A DNA stretch of 64,000 bases from Carettochelys insculpta (GCF_033958435.1 NC_134152.1:13130001-13194000), one strand, 5' to 3'. Positions 31,926-44,020 are shown, numbered from the stretch's first letter. Numbers and translations are program-made. The notes: a model not told the origin generated them from the letters alone.

Positions 31926-34210
31926 CCATAATACTCGTCAGTAAGTGAACTGCTCCACATCTTTCAGGTCATCGTTTTCCAGCGTGATGGTATTTTTGGA
32001 CTGCTTGATCCTCATTGTCTTGATCTTTTCCTTGCTAGTGCTCAGTCCAGTCTTTGAGACAGTCTTGTCTAGTGTTGCGACCTTTTCTTCCATGCGTTCA
32101 TGCCAGTGTGAAAGGAGAGAGACATTGTCAGCAAAATTAACGTACTCTAGCTTTTTGAAAAGTGTCCACTGAATGCCCTGTTGATGGCAATCTGCTGTCC
32201 TGTTCATTATGCAGTCCCCTGTCATCGAGAACAGGAAAGGTGACGATAGGCATCCTTGTCGCACTCCTGCCAGTAAGCTGAAGGATTCTGTCAAGACATC
32301 ATTGTGAACAACTTGGCCTCTCAAGGGTTTGTACATTGAATGGATCAGGTTAATAATTTTGGATGGAATGCCACAATGTTGCTGCAATTTCCACAAAGCG
32401 TCTCTATCAATTCTTTCAAAGGCTTTTTAGAAGTTTATGAAGGTTATGTACGGGGGAAGTTCCATTCAAGCAACTGCCACTCAGAGATGCTATTTGGTCC
32501 GTACAAGATCTCTCACTTCAGAAGCTTACCTGTTCTTCCCTCAGCTGTCTATGAATTTCAGTTTTCAGTCTCTCCTATTAAACACTTTTCCTGGAATACG
32601 ATGCCCATACTGTTTCTTGCTTTCCTTCAGGTTCCTTTATTTGGGAGCTTGATAAGGTAGCCATGTTTCCAGTCTTGTGGGATCTCCTCACTGTCCCATA
32701 TTTTCCCACATAGATTATACATCGTGTTGACTGATGTTTCACTATCTGCCTTGATTGCTGCTGTGTTGATGATGTCTAGTCCAGGTGCTTTTCTGCTCTT
32801 CAAAGAAGCAATGGCTTTTCTGATTTCTTCTTTCATAGGTGTGTTGCTATTAATTTGTGGAGGCATTTTTGAAGGTGACATCTGTGGAGATTCCATGTGG
32901 GCAGGGCAGTTCAGTAGCTCTTCAGAGTGTTCCTTCCATCTACTAAGCTGCTTGCTTGTGCTTGTTAATACATGCCCCTCCTGTACTGGCCGATCCACTG
33001 TACACCATGACTCAGGTAGCTTCCACATGATGTCATACATCACTTTCAAGTTTCTCTGTCCTGCAGCTTGTTCTGCTTGTTGTGCAAGGTTTTTCACAAA
33101 GTTCTTCTTGTCCTGTTTTACAGCTTTTTTAACTTGTATGTTGGCTTCTGAATACACTCTCTGAGCTTCCACCTTGGCTGCTCTTTTCTGCTGTTGCTGA
33201 CTGCTGCTTTCCTGTCCTTTCGGTCCTTCACTTTTCTCAGCATTTCTACTGTGATCCATTCCTTATGGTGCCTGGTCCTCTTTCCCAAAGTTTTATCACA
33301 GGTCTTTTTCCAGGCTGTTTTGATGTGTTCCCCAATTTGTTTGAATGTAGCATCTTTCAGCATGAGGTTTGTCAGATGTGCACATCTGTTGGACACCTCC
33401 ACTTGGAAACTGGCTCTTGGCTTTATATATTTCAGGTACTCTGTGTTGAATTTCATTTCTGGCTTGGTTGCTTTTGTGGTGTACCTCTTGCGCTTGAACT
33501 TGAGTTTTATCATGACCAAATGGTGGTCTGAACCTACACCTGCTCTTTTCTAGTGCAAACGTCATGCATCAATCTTCTGAAAGAATTGCTGATGCAAATG
33601 TGATCAATCTGGCTTTCTGACTGGTTATCCAGTGAAACCCAAGGGACCTTATGGATCCTTTTGTGTGGAAAACACTATCACCAATCTATTAAGAGAACAA
33701 AAGTCATGGAAGCACTCTCAGTTTTCACTCATGTTACCTAGGCTTTCTTTTCCCATTGTCTGTTCTCTGCTTGTATTTATGCTTCCAGTTTTTGCATTGA
33801 AGTCAACCATCAAAATCAAGATATCTTTCATTGCTTTCTGGTTCACAGCACTTTGTACTTTCTCATAGAAGTCTGTTTTACATTCTTCAGCTACTTCATT
33901 GATTGGTGCATAACATTGCACGATCAGTACCTTTTGCACTTTGGTATGGATCTGATTGTGTTGATGTGTGATGATACTACTGTCCACTCCATGAAAGCAC
34001 CAGATGCCCTTTTTGACAACATCAAGTCCACTCTTTATGTGTGTGGTGCACCCTTTACATGTCCTGAGTAGATGAGGGTTTCACCTGTTGCCAGGGGTAG
34101 CTGCCCAGATTGTGTCCATCTTGTCTGACACAAGCCCATAACTGCAAGCTGGGACTGATTCACCTTCATTGCAATCTGTGCAGTCTTTCACACTTGATAC
34201 ACCAAACTCA
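31926..34210 (-). pseudogene. RTE/Nimb-like ORF2: AP endonuclease and reverse transcriptase
   Basis: In order on the minus strand: an endonuclease start with MGLCQTRWTQSGQLPLATGE (about 34160-34080); VLIVQCYAPINEV and ILILMVDFNAKTGS (33987-33718), where the usual GDFNAK has become VDFNAK; a linker with GSDHHLVMIKLKFKRK; RKAPGLDIINTAAIK and WKHGYLIKLPNKG (33259-32627, RT fingers); then SLLAGVRQGCLSSPFLFS and the palm box NFADNVSLLSH near 32140-32110. The catalytic ADD is changed to ADN by a GAT-to-AAT-type change. With the stops and frameshifts this shows an inactive copy. Confidence 0.8.
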
Positions 34211-34240
34211 GTGGTTGTCCTGGGTGAGAGAAGGGTCATC

Positions 34241-34867
34241 TTTGGGGCAGCTTCCTTTCAGCTTTCCCTACCACGCTTCACACTCAATTCATGCAGATTG
34301 CCAACTCCTCCCAATACCTATGTAGTTGGAGGTTGCTTTGCAGATGTTTCTGTAACTTTGTTTTTTTACAAATAGGTTTGTTAACTCTAAGCTCTGGGGA
34401 GAGCTGATCCAATTTGTCTGCTGTCTAGCTGATCTATTGAGAAATGTGAAGAGCAGACTATGACATGATCAAATAAACAAAATTACCCATTATATGAACA
34501 AAAAAGTGAAGAAAATAAAATGAAAAGCTCAAAATGAAAAACATTGTTTTTAAGGATTAAGCATGCTGCATAGATAAAGATAATGGTTGTGTGAACAGGA
34601 AGAAAATATTTGCAAATACAGTACAGACATAACTTTGCTCCCAGGTCTTTCATGTAACAAAGACCATGGACAGGAGCTACAGGACATGGTTTAGAAAAAA
34701 AATCCTTTTGAAAAATATTGCATGTGAAAAGTAATAAAAAATAATAAAAGCAATAAATAAGCTTATGACACTTATCCACACTATGGATCAGTGCAAATTA
34801 ACATCTCCTTTATAGAGGACCACATTTAGATTTAGTTTATAGAGGTACATAATGCTATTTTTAAAAC
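34241..34867. other. Intron sequence, no recognised feature
   Basis: AT-rich intron between the 5' edge of the RTE-like element and a PLE tail; the exact 5' edge of the RTE-like element is uncertain. Confidence 0.5.
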
Positions 34868-36290
34868 AAAAAAGCAGTCAAGTAGCACTTAAAGACTAAA
34901 AATAGTTTATAGGTGAGCTTTCGTGGGACAGGTCCACTTCTTCAGATCATAGCCATACCAGAACAGACACAATATTTGAGGCACAGAGAACCAAAAATAG
35001 TAATCAAGTTTGACAAATTAGAAAAAACATATCAAGGTGAGCAAGTCAGAGAGTAGAGGGCAGAAGGGAGGGGAGGGAGTCAAGAATTAGATCAAGCCTA
35101 TTATGCAAAAGAGCCCCTATAATGACCTAGAACATTTCTATCCCAGTTCAAACCAAGTGTTAATGTGTCAAATTTGAATATAGAAGAGCGTTCAGCAGCC
35201 TCTCTTTCCAAACTGTTGTGAAAATTCCTCTTCAGTAAGACTCAAACTTTTAAGTCATTAACAGAATGGCCCACTCCCTTAAAATGCTGGCTGACAGGTT
35301 TGTGGATCAGGCGTGTTTTTATGTCTGTTTTGTGCCCATTAACTCTTTGTCTAAGAGAGTTTGAAGTCTGTCCAATATACAAAGCATCTGGGCATTGTTG
35401 GCAGATAATGGCATATATAATGTTAGTTGAGGAACATGAGAATGTGCCCATGATTCTGTGAATAACCTGGTTAGGTCCAGTGATGGTATCTCCAGAACAG
35501 ATATGTGGACAAAGCTGGAAACGGGCTTTGTTGCAAGGAAAAGTTCCAGGACTGGTGTTCCTGCAGTATAGACTGTGGTTTTTAGTGAGAATCCTCATAA
35601 GGTTGGGAGGTTGTCTGTAGGAGAGAACAGGCCTATCACTTAGGGCCTTCTGGAGTGTGACATCCTGATTAAGGATAGGTTGTAGATCTTTAATAATGCA
35701 TTGCAGTGGTTTGAGTGGGGGTTGTAGGTAATGACCAGTAGTGTTCTGTTCTTGGCTTTTTTGGGTCTAGCTTGGAGTAGCTGGTCTCTGGGTATTCATC
35801 TGGCCCTGTCGATTTGTTTTTTTATTTCTCCTTGGGGGGTAATTCAGGTTTATGAATGTTTGGTAGAGACCTTGTAGTTTTCGGTTTCTGTCAGTAGGAT
35901 CAGAACAAATACGATTGTACCGAAGGGCTTGACTGTAAACAATGGATCTAGTTATGTGCGCAGGATGGAAGCTAGAAGTGTGTAGGTAAGTATAGCGATC
36001 AGTGGGTTTCTGGTAGAGTGTGGTGCCGATCAGGCCATCCTTGATTTGTATTGTAGTGTCCAGGAAATGTATCTGTCACGTGGGGTAATCAAGGCATAAG
36101 TTGATGATGGGGTGCACATTGTTAAAGTCTCTGTGGAATTCTTCTAGAGTCTCTATATCACGGGTCCAAATCATAAAGATGTCATCAATGTATCTTAAGT
36201 AGAGGAGGGATAATAGGGGACGATAGGCTAGCACAGCTTTCTCTCTGTTAGTAATGTTATTTTGAGTATGGCAAAAAGCTGCTATTATGT
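34868..36290 (-). mobile_element. Penelope-like element (PLE family B), 5'-truncated
   Basis: The 3' tail lies on the left (aaaaaagcagtcaagtagcacttaaagacta, then gtgagctttcgtgggacaggtccacttcttcag at 34910-34950). On the minus strand the reverse transcriptase palm and GIY-YIG endonuclease follow. The tail matches the fragments at 44426-44790 and 38982-39510 better than the family A tail. The 5' end is lost near 36290. The element ends about 540 bp from the GRIN2A exon at 36830. Confidence 0.85.
35242..36270 (-). pseudogene. PLE protein: RT palm to GIY-YIG endonuclease
   Basis: On the minus strand, near 36215-36150, the reading is LLYLRYIDDIFMIWTRD, the palm box with the two catalytic aspartates of Penelope reverse transcriptases. 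It continues IHFLDTTIQIKDG, QKPTDRYTYLHTSSFHP and RYNRICSDPTDRNRKLQGLY. The endonuclease frame at 35598-35242 has a FQLCPHICSGD cysteine pair, IIYAIICQQCPDALYIGQTS, the Arg in LRQRVNGHKTDIK, and a VSQHFKG region. Stops (for example in LDYPT*QIHF near 36075) and frame changes between the RT and the endonuclease make it inactive. Confidence 0.85.
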
Positions 36291-37037
<747 letters not shown>

Positions 37038-37584
37038 TTACAAATCTGATTATTAGGAACAAAAATTGCCTGGCTTCTTTCACCCTTGTCATGAGTACTC
37101 TGTTCAATGTCATCAATGATATCAAATAACCCATATAACACGTAGTGCTGTACAGTCTGATATTAACAAAAAAGCCACCTATTTTTACTGTGTGGAGGGG
37201 AATACTATTATTATAAACACACACACTCATCCTCAGTACTTCTGTGTCCATAGCACTACAGGAATGAAAGAATATGTTGCAGAAAATTTCAAATCCTTTG
37301 ACCCACCTTATTAAAAAATAACCAAATACAGATGACTTAATAACTATTTGTCTTTGAATTACACAGCACAGAAAAACCTCATCAGAGATATGTACATAAA
37401 GGAAAGGAAATAGCACCATCAATGGGTAGCCCAAAAATAGTGCAGTCAGGTTAGAGTCTGAGATGTAGTGAGGAAAATGCATAATTTCACAGGTAAAGCA
37501 AGAGTAGCTCACATGGGGAAGAGGAAGCCACTTAGTCAGTTGACAGCAGAGTGAAAGAGGATCTGATTCCAAGAAAGAACATGA

Positions 37585-37715
37585 AAGTGTACCTAGTGGT
37601 TAGAAATCATTTGGAAGTCAGTAATTCTGGGGTCCACTTCTGAGCTCTGCTACTGATTTCTTGGGTGACCTTAGGAAACTCAAATTGTGTCTCAGTTTTC
37701 CCCACTATATAATGG
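37585..37715 (+). repeat. MIR-type (CORE) SINE relic
   Basis: The sequence gtggttagaaatcattt..., tgagctctgctactgatttc, ttgggtgaccttaggaaactcaa and ctcagttttccccactatataatgggtata follows the MIR consensus in order (GTGGTTAAGAGCA, CTCTGCCACT, TGTGACCTTGGGCAAGT, CTCAGTTTCCTCATCTGTAAAATGGG). It lies 0.6 kb from the GRIN2A exon, upstream in the transcription sense. Confidence 0.75.
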
Positions 37716-37984
37716 GTATAGCTAAATTTAAAAACATTAAAAGCAATTATTTTGAAAATACAAGCATTCCAAAGTCAGGAAGTACCAGATTTATGGTGAT
37801 CTATGATATCTTAATTCTGCCCTCTCCCAGCTCCAACCTGTGTACCAAATGAAACAGGGATCTTATAGAAAAGACAAGTATATGACCTGACCCAAACCTG
37901 AAGAACAGCTTTGTGTAGCTTGAAAGTTTGTTTCTTTCACCAGCAGAAGCTACATGAAAACACATGATCTCTTCCACCTGGTCT

Positions 37985-38545
37985 CTCTAACGTGTGATAA
38001 TGTAACTAAAAACTGTATCATGATAGAGATTGTATATTGCCATGTATATTGGACAAACTGGATAGTCTCTGCACCAAAGAGTAAACAGGCACAATTCAGA
38101 TGTCAAGAACAAACAAACCTGTTGGGAAACACTTTAACCTCCCTGGACATTTATTAAAGGATTTAAAAATAGCAAACCTTCTACCAAAAAACCTTCTAAA
38201 CTCAATTACAAAGAGAAACAGCTGAATTGGAGCTCATTAGCAAATTCAGTAATATATAATTAGGCCTCACTGAGGATCTAAATTAGTTAACATTCTACAG
38301 AGGCAACTTCCCCTGGGTGGACATCTACATCTTCCCATCAGCTTCACTGAATGACCTAAGTGACCTGACTGATCACCCTAATTTATAATGGATAGTAACT
38401 TCTTTCTTTTGCAGTAATTTTCTTACATATATACCTGCCTTTGTATTTCCACTCCTGTCCATCAGATGAATTAGTTTTTACCCACGGAAGCTAATGACCT
38501 AATAAATCTGTTAGTCTCTAAGATGCTAGAGGACTCCTTGTTGAT
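37985..38545 (+). mobile_element. PLE 3' fragment (GIY-YIG end and tail)
   Basis: Near 38035-38090 the plus strand reads gccatgtatattggacaaactggatagtctctgcaccaaag, a decayed version of the MYIGQTGQSL core of the PLE endonuclease. The remnants of GKHFNLPGHLLKDLK-like and ELELISKFSN-like sequence follow, then the cccacggaagctaatgacctaataaatctgttagtctctaagatgctagaggactccttg tail. Frameshifted throughout. Just before it (37895-37955) lies a gaagaacagctttgtgtagcttgaaag repeat of unknown class. Confidence 0.75.
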
Positions 38546-38777
38546 TTTTAGTCAGTTCATACTTAGTTATTTTGGAATGCTGTCAAAATTTTCCTGAGGA
38601 ATGCAGCAAACAGAAAAGATTATTTTTTAAATAGGTTATTACTTAGCTGAATGGAATTTCATGGGACAAAGAAATTTCAAAGCTTTTCTGAAAGCAGCTA
38701 ACCTTTTTTAGAAAGAGAATAATTTCTAACAAAAAGTATTAGTGAACATAACCAGCTCCCCTTCTTTACTTGCCTCA

Positions 38778-38950
38778 CACAAAGCGGAGTCTTATGGTAC
38801 CTTAAAAGACTTACAGATTGAATTGGGTATAAGCTTTCCTGGGCAAAACACCCACTTTCTCAAAAACATGGAGTGGAGATTACAGATACTCCATACATCG
38901 CACAAGGTGGGTTTTACCCATGAAAGCTTAAGCCCAAATAAACCTCAAAG
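38778..38950. repeat. Inverted pair of PLE tail fragments
   Basis: The left arm (38765-38850: aaagcggagtcttatggtaccttaaaagacttacagattgaattgggtataagctttcctgggcaaaacacccac) is a PLE tail on the minus strand. The right arm (38905-38945: gtgggttttacccatgaaagcttaagcccaaataaac) is the same tail on the plus strand. The arms face each other across about 55 bp. Confidence 0.6.
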
Positions 38951-38981
38951 GGGGTAGCTGTGATAGTCTGTAGCTTCACAA

Positions 38982-39510
38982 AAAATGAGCAGTCCTGTAG
39001 CACCTTACAGATTAACTAATTCATTTATTGGGTAATGAGTTTTTGTGGGCAAGACCCACTTCTTCAGAATGGAGCAGATAAACCTATAGGGGAATGCTTT
39101 AGCCTCCCTGGACATTCAGTAAAGGATTTGAAAGTACCCACTCTTCTACAAAAAGGATTTTAGCACAAGATTACAGAGGGAGACATCTAAATTGGAATTT
39201 ATTTGCAAGTTTGACACATTTAACCTTGGGCTTAACAGAGATCTCAGTTACCATATGCTTTACAAGGGCAATTTTCCCGCCTTGCTATTCACAGCTGACT
39301 TGCCATGACAAGTGACTCCCCACACCCCCCTTTTTTTCCTTTCTTCCCCCATCCCTGCCATTCTGGATTCTTATTATCTGCTCCAATCAGAGGAAGTGGA
39401 TCTTACCCACAAAAGCTCATTACCCAATAAATGAATTAGTTAGTCTGTAAGGTGCTACAGGACTCCTCAGTGTTTTTGCAGACACAGACTAATATGGCTA
39501 CTCCCCTGAT
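38982..39510. mobile_element. PLE fragment bounded by inverted copies of its own tail
   Basis: The left arm, 38985-39070, reads gagcagtcctgtagcaccttacagattaactaattcatttattgggtaatgagtttttgtgggcaagacccacttcttcag. The right arm, about 39385-39475, is its reverse complement with few changes. Between the arms, on the plus strand, is a decayed GIY-YIG C-terminus (gggaatgctttagcctccctggacattcagtaaaggatttgaaagtacccactcttctac). So the forward fragment has a normal 3' tail on the right and an inverted tail on the left. Confidence 0.8.
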
Positions 39511-41039
39511 ACCTGCTGCAGACAGAAGAATATGAAGCCATTTTCAATAAAGTGCTTTGAAATCCTCAAGTGAAATGTAAAAAATTTCAAAGCATTGCTC
39601 ATGTTAATTTATACTATGCACTCAAATCCTCCTCTCCTACCCCAGAAGTAATGCTTGCAAATAAGGAACAGGTATTAAAACAATAGTTTTTAAATTAAAT
39701 TTGTTAAGAAAAAGGACCTACTGGGCCTCTATATAAGAAACTAGATATACAAAGCAGATCTTACCTGTGAATATTCTGGGCATATGCACTACAGGGTTTT
39801 CTGGGTGTGAAAACTGAAGAATTTGAGAAGTACTGTCAAAGAGCTGATGTCAGTACAGCAACTATCTGCACAAACACAATGTTTGGTACTGACAACTGTA
39901 TATTTGTCATAAAATGGACTCTGCTATTATGGCAACAAGTAGCTATTTGATTAACTGAAGCCAGAAGTATTTGAAGAAAAATTAAATGATTACTTGGGGA
40001 CCAAAGTTACAAAAGCACATTATCAACAAGCTCTAGTAGGAAGTTTAGAGCAATACCATTTTCACACACATTTCAGTCCCAAGAAATTATAGTTCGTATA
40101 TGACTTGCAGACAGCTGTGTTCAATCATGATCATTGTGAGAGCCCTCAACAGGCAACATGCATAGCTCTTCTGTAGTGGCATTCTGCATAGAACGTGCCA
40201 GGATTTACAATAAAATTTCAGTATGCTTCAGGTTAAAAACAAAAACAGGGAAGGCTACATAACACAGACAATTCTTGATTCTGGTAAAATTTCAACCATT
40301 ATAAGCCAACTTTTAAGTTAATAATTTTGACTACAAAAAAATTAGCCTGAAAATTGCCATGTTTTCTCTGAAGGTTGAAAATGTCAAAGAAAACTGGTGA
40401 GATTTTTTGACTCTATATCCATGCAGAAATACTCTGTGTATAAACTAACTACAGAATACAATCATTGGGACTTAATGTTGCTCCAAAAAATACAGGAGAT
40501 CTTAATTCCCATACTGTTGCTATAGCCAGTCTCTCTACTTTTACAAATATTAAGTATATTGCTCACAGTTGCTATATTTCTTCACATTTCATTTGTAGTG
40601 AAAGGAGAGAGCTGGCTGATATATTTACAATTAACATTTGTCAAACTTACATGCCAAAAATGAAAGTTTATGCAAATTTTTACCCATGTTATGTGAAATT
40701 TTCTGTAACATTTCTTATTAAAATTTTATAGGTATTTTATCAGAATATTTATAAAATTTTGGATAATCTGTCAGTGAAAAAATTATCTACCATGATACAT
40801 AAAATCTGAATAAAAATAAAGTCGGTCCATTTTGAAGCCTTCTTCAGGCTTCAAGCATTTTCAGAAATATTTGTGAAACTGTTTTACAATTCAGCTTCTG
40901 CTCTATGATTAATTTCACCCTATGGTATAAATTGGTAACTTTATGTATATCAATACTTGTTTATACACGTAAAACCCTGGGCAAAATCTGGATTTATGAT
41001 CCACACTTGTGTAACTTTATATTAAAGATTTTGAACAAA
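39511..41039. other. Intron sequence, no recognised feature
   Basis: AT-rich intron. Short open frames (for example 40465-40731) are Ile/Lys/Thr-rich and show no motif. Confidence 0.55.
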
Positions 41040-41069
41040 GACTGTGGCCAGAATCTAGCAGAATACAAT

Positions 41070-41305
41070 ATCAGGATCTTGGCCCTCCACAGAATAATGG
41101 TCACAAGAGTCACCATCTTGATCCATTGATAAAGAACATATTTGTGGTGCTTCCTGAAGTCAAGGATGGGCCTCCATCTACCCTTTTTCCTCTGAGTTAG
41201 GAAGTATGTGGAATAGAACTCCCTGCCCCAAAACTCTGTGGAGACTGGTTCAACTAGAGATGCTCCTGAGAGGGCTCCCTGAAGAGGGACAGGGTAGGGG
41301 AGCAT
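41070..41305 (-). pseudogene. DIRS reverse transcriptase, N-terminal remnant
   Basis: The minus strand reads LSGASLVEPVSTEFWGREFY, STYFLTQRKKGRWRPILDFR, then KHHKYVLYQWIKMVTLVTII. The order (P...G.GFYS.YFL..KK.G.WRPILDLR.LNK, F.MVTL..II) is that of the fingers of DIRS/gypsy-like reverse transcriptases. The palm box is not reached; the element ends about 41070 in unrelated AT-rich intron. Confidence 0.75.
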
Positions 41306-41309
41306 ATAG

Positions 41310-43690
41310 GAGGCTAGAAATAAAAAGGATAGAGTATCCCTGGGCCACTAGCTCTTGGACCCACTTGTCCGAGGTAATGGTGGTCCAGAGGTCGAAAAGT
41401 GGGCAGAGATCATGGTGGAATGGATGGTGTCTGGGCTGTGAGGTAGCTAGAATAGAAAGATCTCTGAAACATTCAACCACACCTTCAAAACTGCTGTTTG
41501 GATCATTGAAGGTGGGATGCCACGGATGGTTGTTGCTGATGCCTATTGGCCCTTCACCACTGGGACCTGTGCCATTGGTGAGGTTCAAAACTTGCAGTGG
41601 CTGCTGGAACTGCTCCTGTGGTCTCTGATACAGACAGCAGTGGGCCCTCTTGAATGCAGGGTGGGCGCACATTCCCATTGCATGCAGTGTGGTGCAGGAA
41701 TCCTTCACAGAGTGAGGGACTTCATCAGTTTTCTTGGCAAACAAATGCTGCTTGTCAAAGGGGTGGTCCTCCACTTTCTGATGCAGGTCCTTGGGAACCC
41801 CTCAGGGCTGGAGCCAGGATGTTTACCTCTTGACCACAGTGGAAGCCGTGACCCTAGCCGCTGTGTCCATGATGTCCACTGTGGACTGAAGAGCTGTGCA
41901 GGCAATGGTATACCCCTCACAGAAGACATTGATGAGGGCTGAGGGCTGTTGCTCAGGTAAGGAAGGGACCAACTCCTGCAGTGTGGAATAATTCAGATGG
42001 TCATAGATGGCTAATAAGGCCACATAATTTGCTGTCCATAGGAGTAACCTGCTGGATGAATAAACGTTGTGCCCTATGATGTCCCAGTCTTTACTCAGTT
42101 TGTCGTGAGGGGTGGAACCAAAGGACTTCGTCTAATTGCAGATAGGATCCACCACCACTGAGTTTGGCTGTGGGTAAGAAAATAAGAATTCCACATTCTT
42201 GGAGGCCATGAAGTATCACTTGTCTGCCCTCTTGTTAGTAGGAGATATGGATACTGATGTCTGCCATATAGCATTGATAGGGTCCATAATGGCCTCGTCC
42301 ATGGACATTGTGATCCTTGAGGAAGAAAGAGGCTGCAGGCTGGGGAAAAGCCTCTATGGTTTGACTGGCACCTCCTGCAGGTCCTTTTCCTTGGCTACCC
42401 GCCAGAACAACTCTTGAAATGCCCTCGCGTTATCTGCAGGGGGAGGCAACACTGAGAGCACCGCATTGTCTGGTATCGATGAGGAATGGTGTAGAGAGGA
42501 TCCATGCTCTCCCTCTGACAGGGAATCCTTGGCCCCAGACTGTTAAGACAGCAGGTTCGTCACTGACATAGTAGGTTGTGGCAACAGGAGGCAATCCCTG
42601 GACCCCATGGATGATGCTGACAGGGCATGGGAGTGGGACGACTGCACCTGCCATGATGACCACTGTGGCACCAGTTTGTGAAGGTAATAAGGTGAGATGT
42701 ATGAACCACAGTGTTGGCAGCTGCAGGTAGGTTATGGCAGATTGCCAGTTGGAATGTCTGGGGCTGGAGTGTTCTGATGAAAAAATACTCCAGGAATCAC
42801 CTCTTCCTGTAATGAGTATTCTGGACCCCCAGCCTTGTGAAAGCCCCGAGTGTAGTGATAGATATGGGAATGCTGGTGGCAATGGGGACACTCAGTGTGG
42901 AGAGCTGAGCAGTGCCAGTGCCAGCATCATATCTGCTCACGATGGTGAGTCTTCATGGTGCCATTTTGATGCTGTGCCACATTCTGGTACTGGAGACTTA
43001 GGCGCCGCATGGTAGTGGAGCACTGCCTCAGCTCTGGACTTGCACAGTGCCAAATCCAGTGCCCGATGTGAGTAGTGTGGAGATTTGGAGCACTGCCACT
43101 TGAGCTCTGGGTCCAGCACCGACGGTTGGATCTTGGCCTTTGAAGACCTCTTATGTCCTGGAGTAGAAGTGGCTGAAGGCAACAGTGCTGACACTGCCAA
43201 TGGCTTTGAAGGCACTGAATATTGGAGGTTTGGTTCCAAGAGCACCATCTTCACCAGTGCTGGCATTGATGGCATGATGGACACCAGGGCATATTTTTCG
43301 TCTGGCATGGCCCCTGAAGATGGTGGCGGAGGCCAGGAAAAAGAGTCCACAGCTGCAGGTGGGGTGCTCACTGAGGCAGAAGGTCATGCAGAGTCTGTAA
43401 GCTTGGACTTTCATGCTGATTCTTTAACAGAAGGCTGCTGTGGGGCTCATGGTTGGAGGGACTTTTCATAAAGGTAAGTTTTGAGCTTGTTGGCTCAGTC
43501 CCTTCTGGCCCTCACTATGAAGCTGGAGCAATGGGTGCAGGACTGGGTCTGGTGGTTCTCATCCAAACAACTGATGCAGGAAACATGGCCGTTGGAGACT
43601 GGCATGGCTTCCCTGCATGTTGCACATCACTTGAAGCCTGGGGAGCCCGTCATGGCAATGACATGGTAACTAATCCTAACACTAACTTTT
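41310..43690 (-). pseudogene. DIRS gag-like protein, degenerate
   Basis: In order on the minus strand: a cysteine-rich region CATCREAMPVSNGHVSC, SCLDENHQTQSCTHC and a LKTYLYEKSLQP-like stretch (about 43660-43450); a Ser/Pro-rich middle part (43371-42500); ADNARAFQELFWRVAKEKDL (about 42430); MDEAIMDPINAIWQT, NKRADKWYF and NVEFLFSYPQPNSVVVD (42310-42140); ANYVALLAIYDHLNYSTLQE (42040-41980); ALQSTVDIMDTAARVTASTV; SVKDSCTTLHAMGMCAHPAF; and ITSDKWVQELVAQGYSI near 41350. This matches the gag of vertebrate DIRS elements from N- to C-terminus. There are many stops and frameshifts. The cysteine pattern probably binds metal and nucleic acid. Confidence 0.7.
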
Positions 43691-44020
43691 TTTTGGTTTT
43701 TTAAACTCTAACAGGAAGAAAAACTTGACTAACGGTAAATGATGTTAAACTAACTTATTCTTCTTTGTCTTTCAGAGAGAGAGGAAGAGTGAAGGTACAT
43801 CTGTAGCCAAAGTCAGTAGAGAAGGCATGACAAAGTGTGGGAAGCCATGACTATAGAAGAATCTACAAACAATAGCATGAGGACACACTGTCGCACAGAG
43901 TGGAGCACCTATGAGGACACTACTCAAAGAGGAAAATGATTTTGTTATAGCATACTCAAACTTTATACAATAATAAAGATCCTTCTGGGACCTCACTGTA
44001 ATATCATAAGTGGAAGAAAT

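Larger units (their letters stand above)
28636..34240 (-). mobile_element. APE-type non-LTR retrotransposon (RTE/Nimb-like) split by CR1
   Basis: The element runs on the minus strand from about 34240 down to 31926 (endonuclease and reverse transcriptase), is interrupted by a CR1 (31925-29184), and resumes at 29183 to end near 28636. The right part stops within DVEQFTY. The left part resumes at a NAIIGKA-like peptide, the position expected some 20-30 residues later, so one ORF2 is split with a small loss. The tail is (t)aagtcaagtcaa, also seen at the end of the fragment at 59345-59690. The clade name is uncertain; many database entries with this ORF type are labelled craniofacial development protein 2-like. 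Confidence 0.8.
41040..44020 (-). mobile_element. DIRS-type tyrosine-recombinase retroelement, truncated
   Basis: On the minus strand a gag-type protein (about 43690-41310) is followed by the start of a DIRS reverse transcriptase (41305-41070), then the element breaks off. RNase H, methyltransferase and tyrosine recombinase parts are absent. Sequence upstream to about 44000 (ggtgctccac...cgacagtgtgtcctca near 43900) may be the 5' terminal region. The GC content is distinctly higher than that of the flanking intron. The identification is by gag and RT motif order. Confidence 0.75.

Noticed and set aside
32724..33553. Plus-strand open frames of 119-146 codons
   Set aside because: They are antisense shadows of the RTE-like ORF2 on the minus strand, which matches known motifs.
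41206..43704. Plus-strand open frames of up to 141 codons across the DIRS region
   Set aside because: The minus strand carries the DIRS gag and RT motifs in order; the plus-strand frames are shadows.
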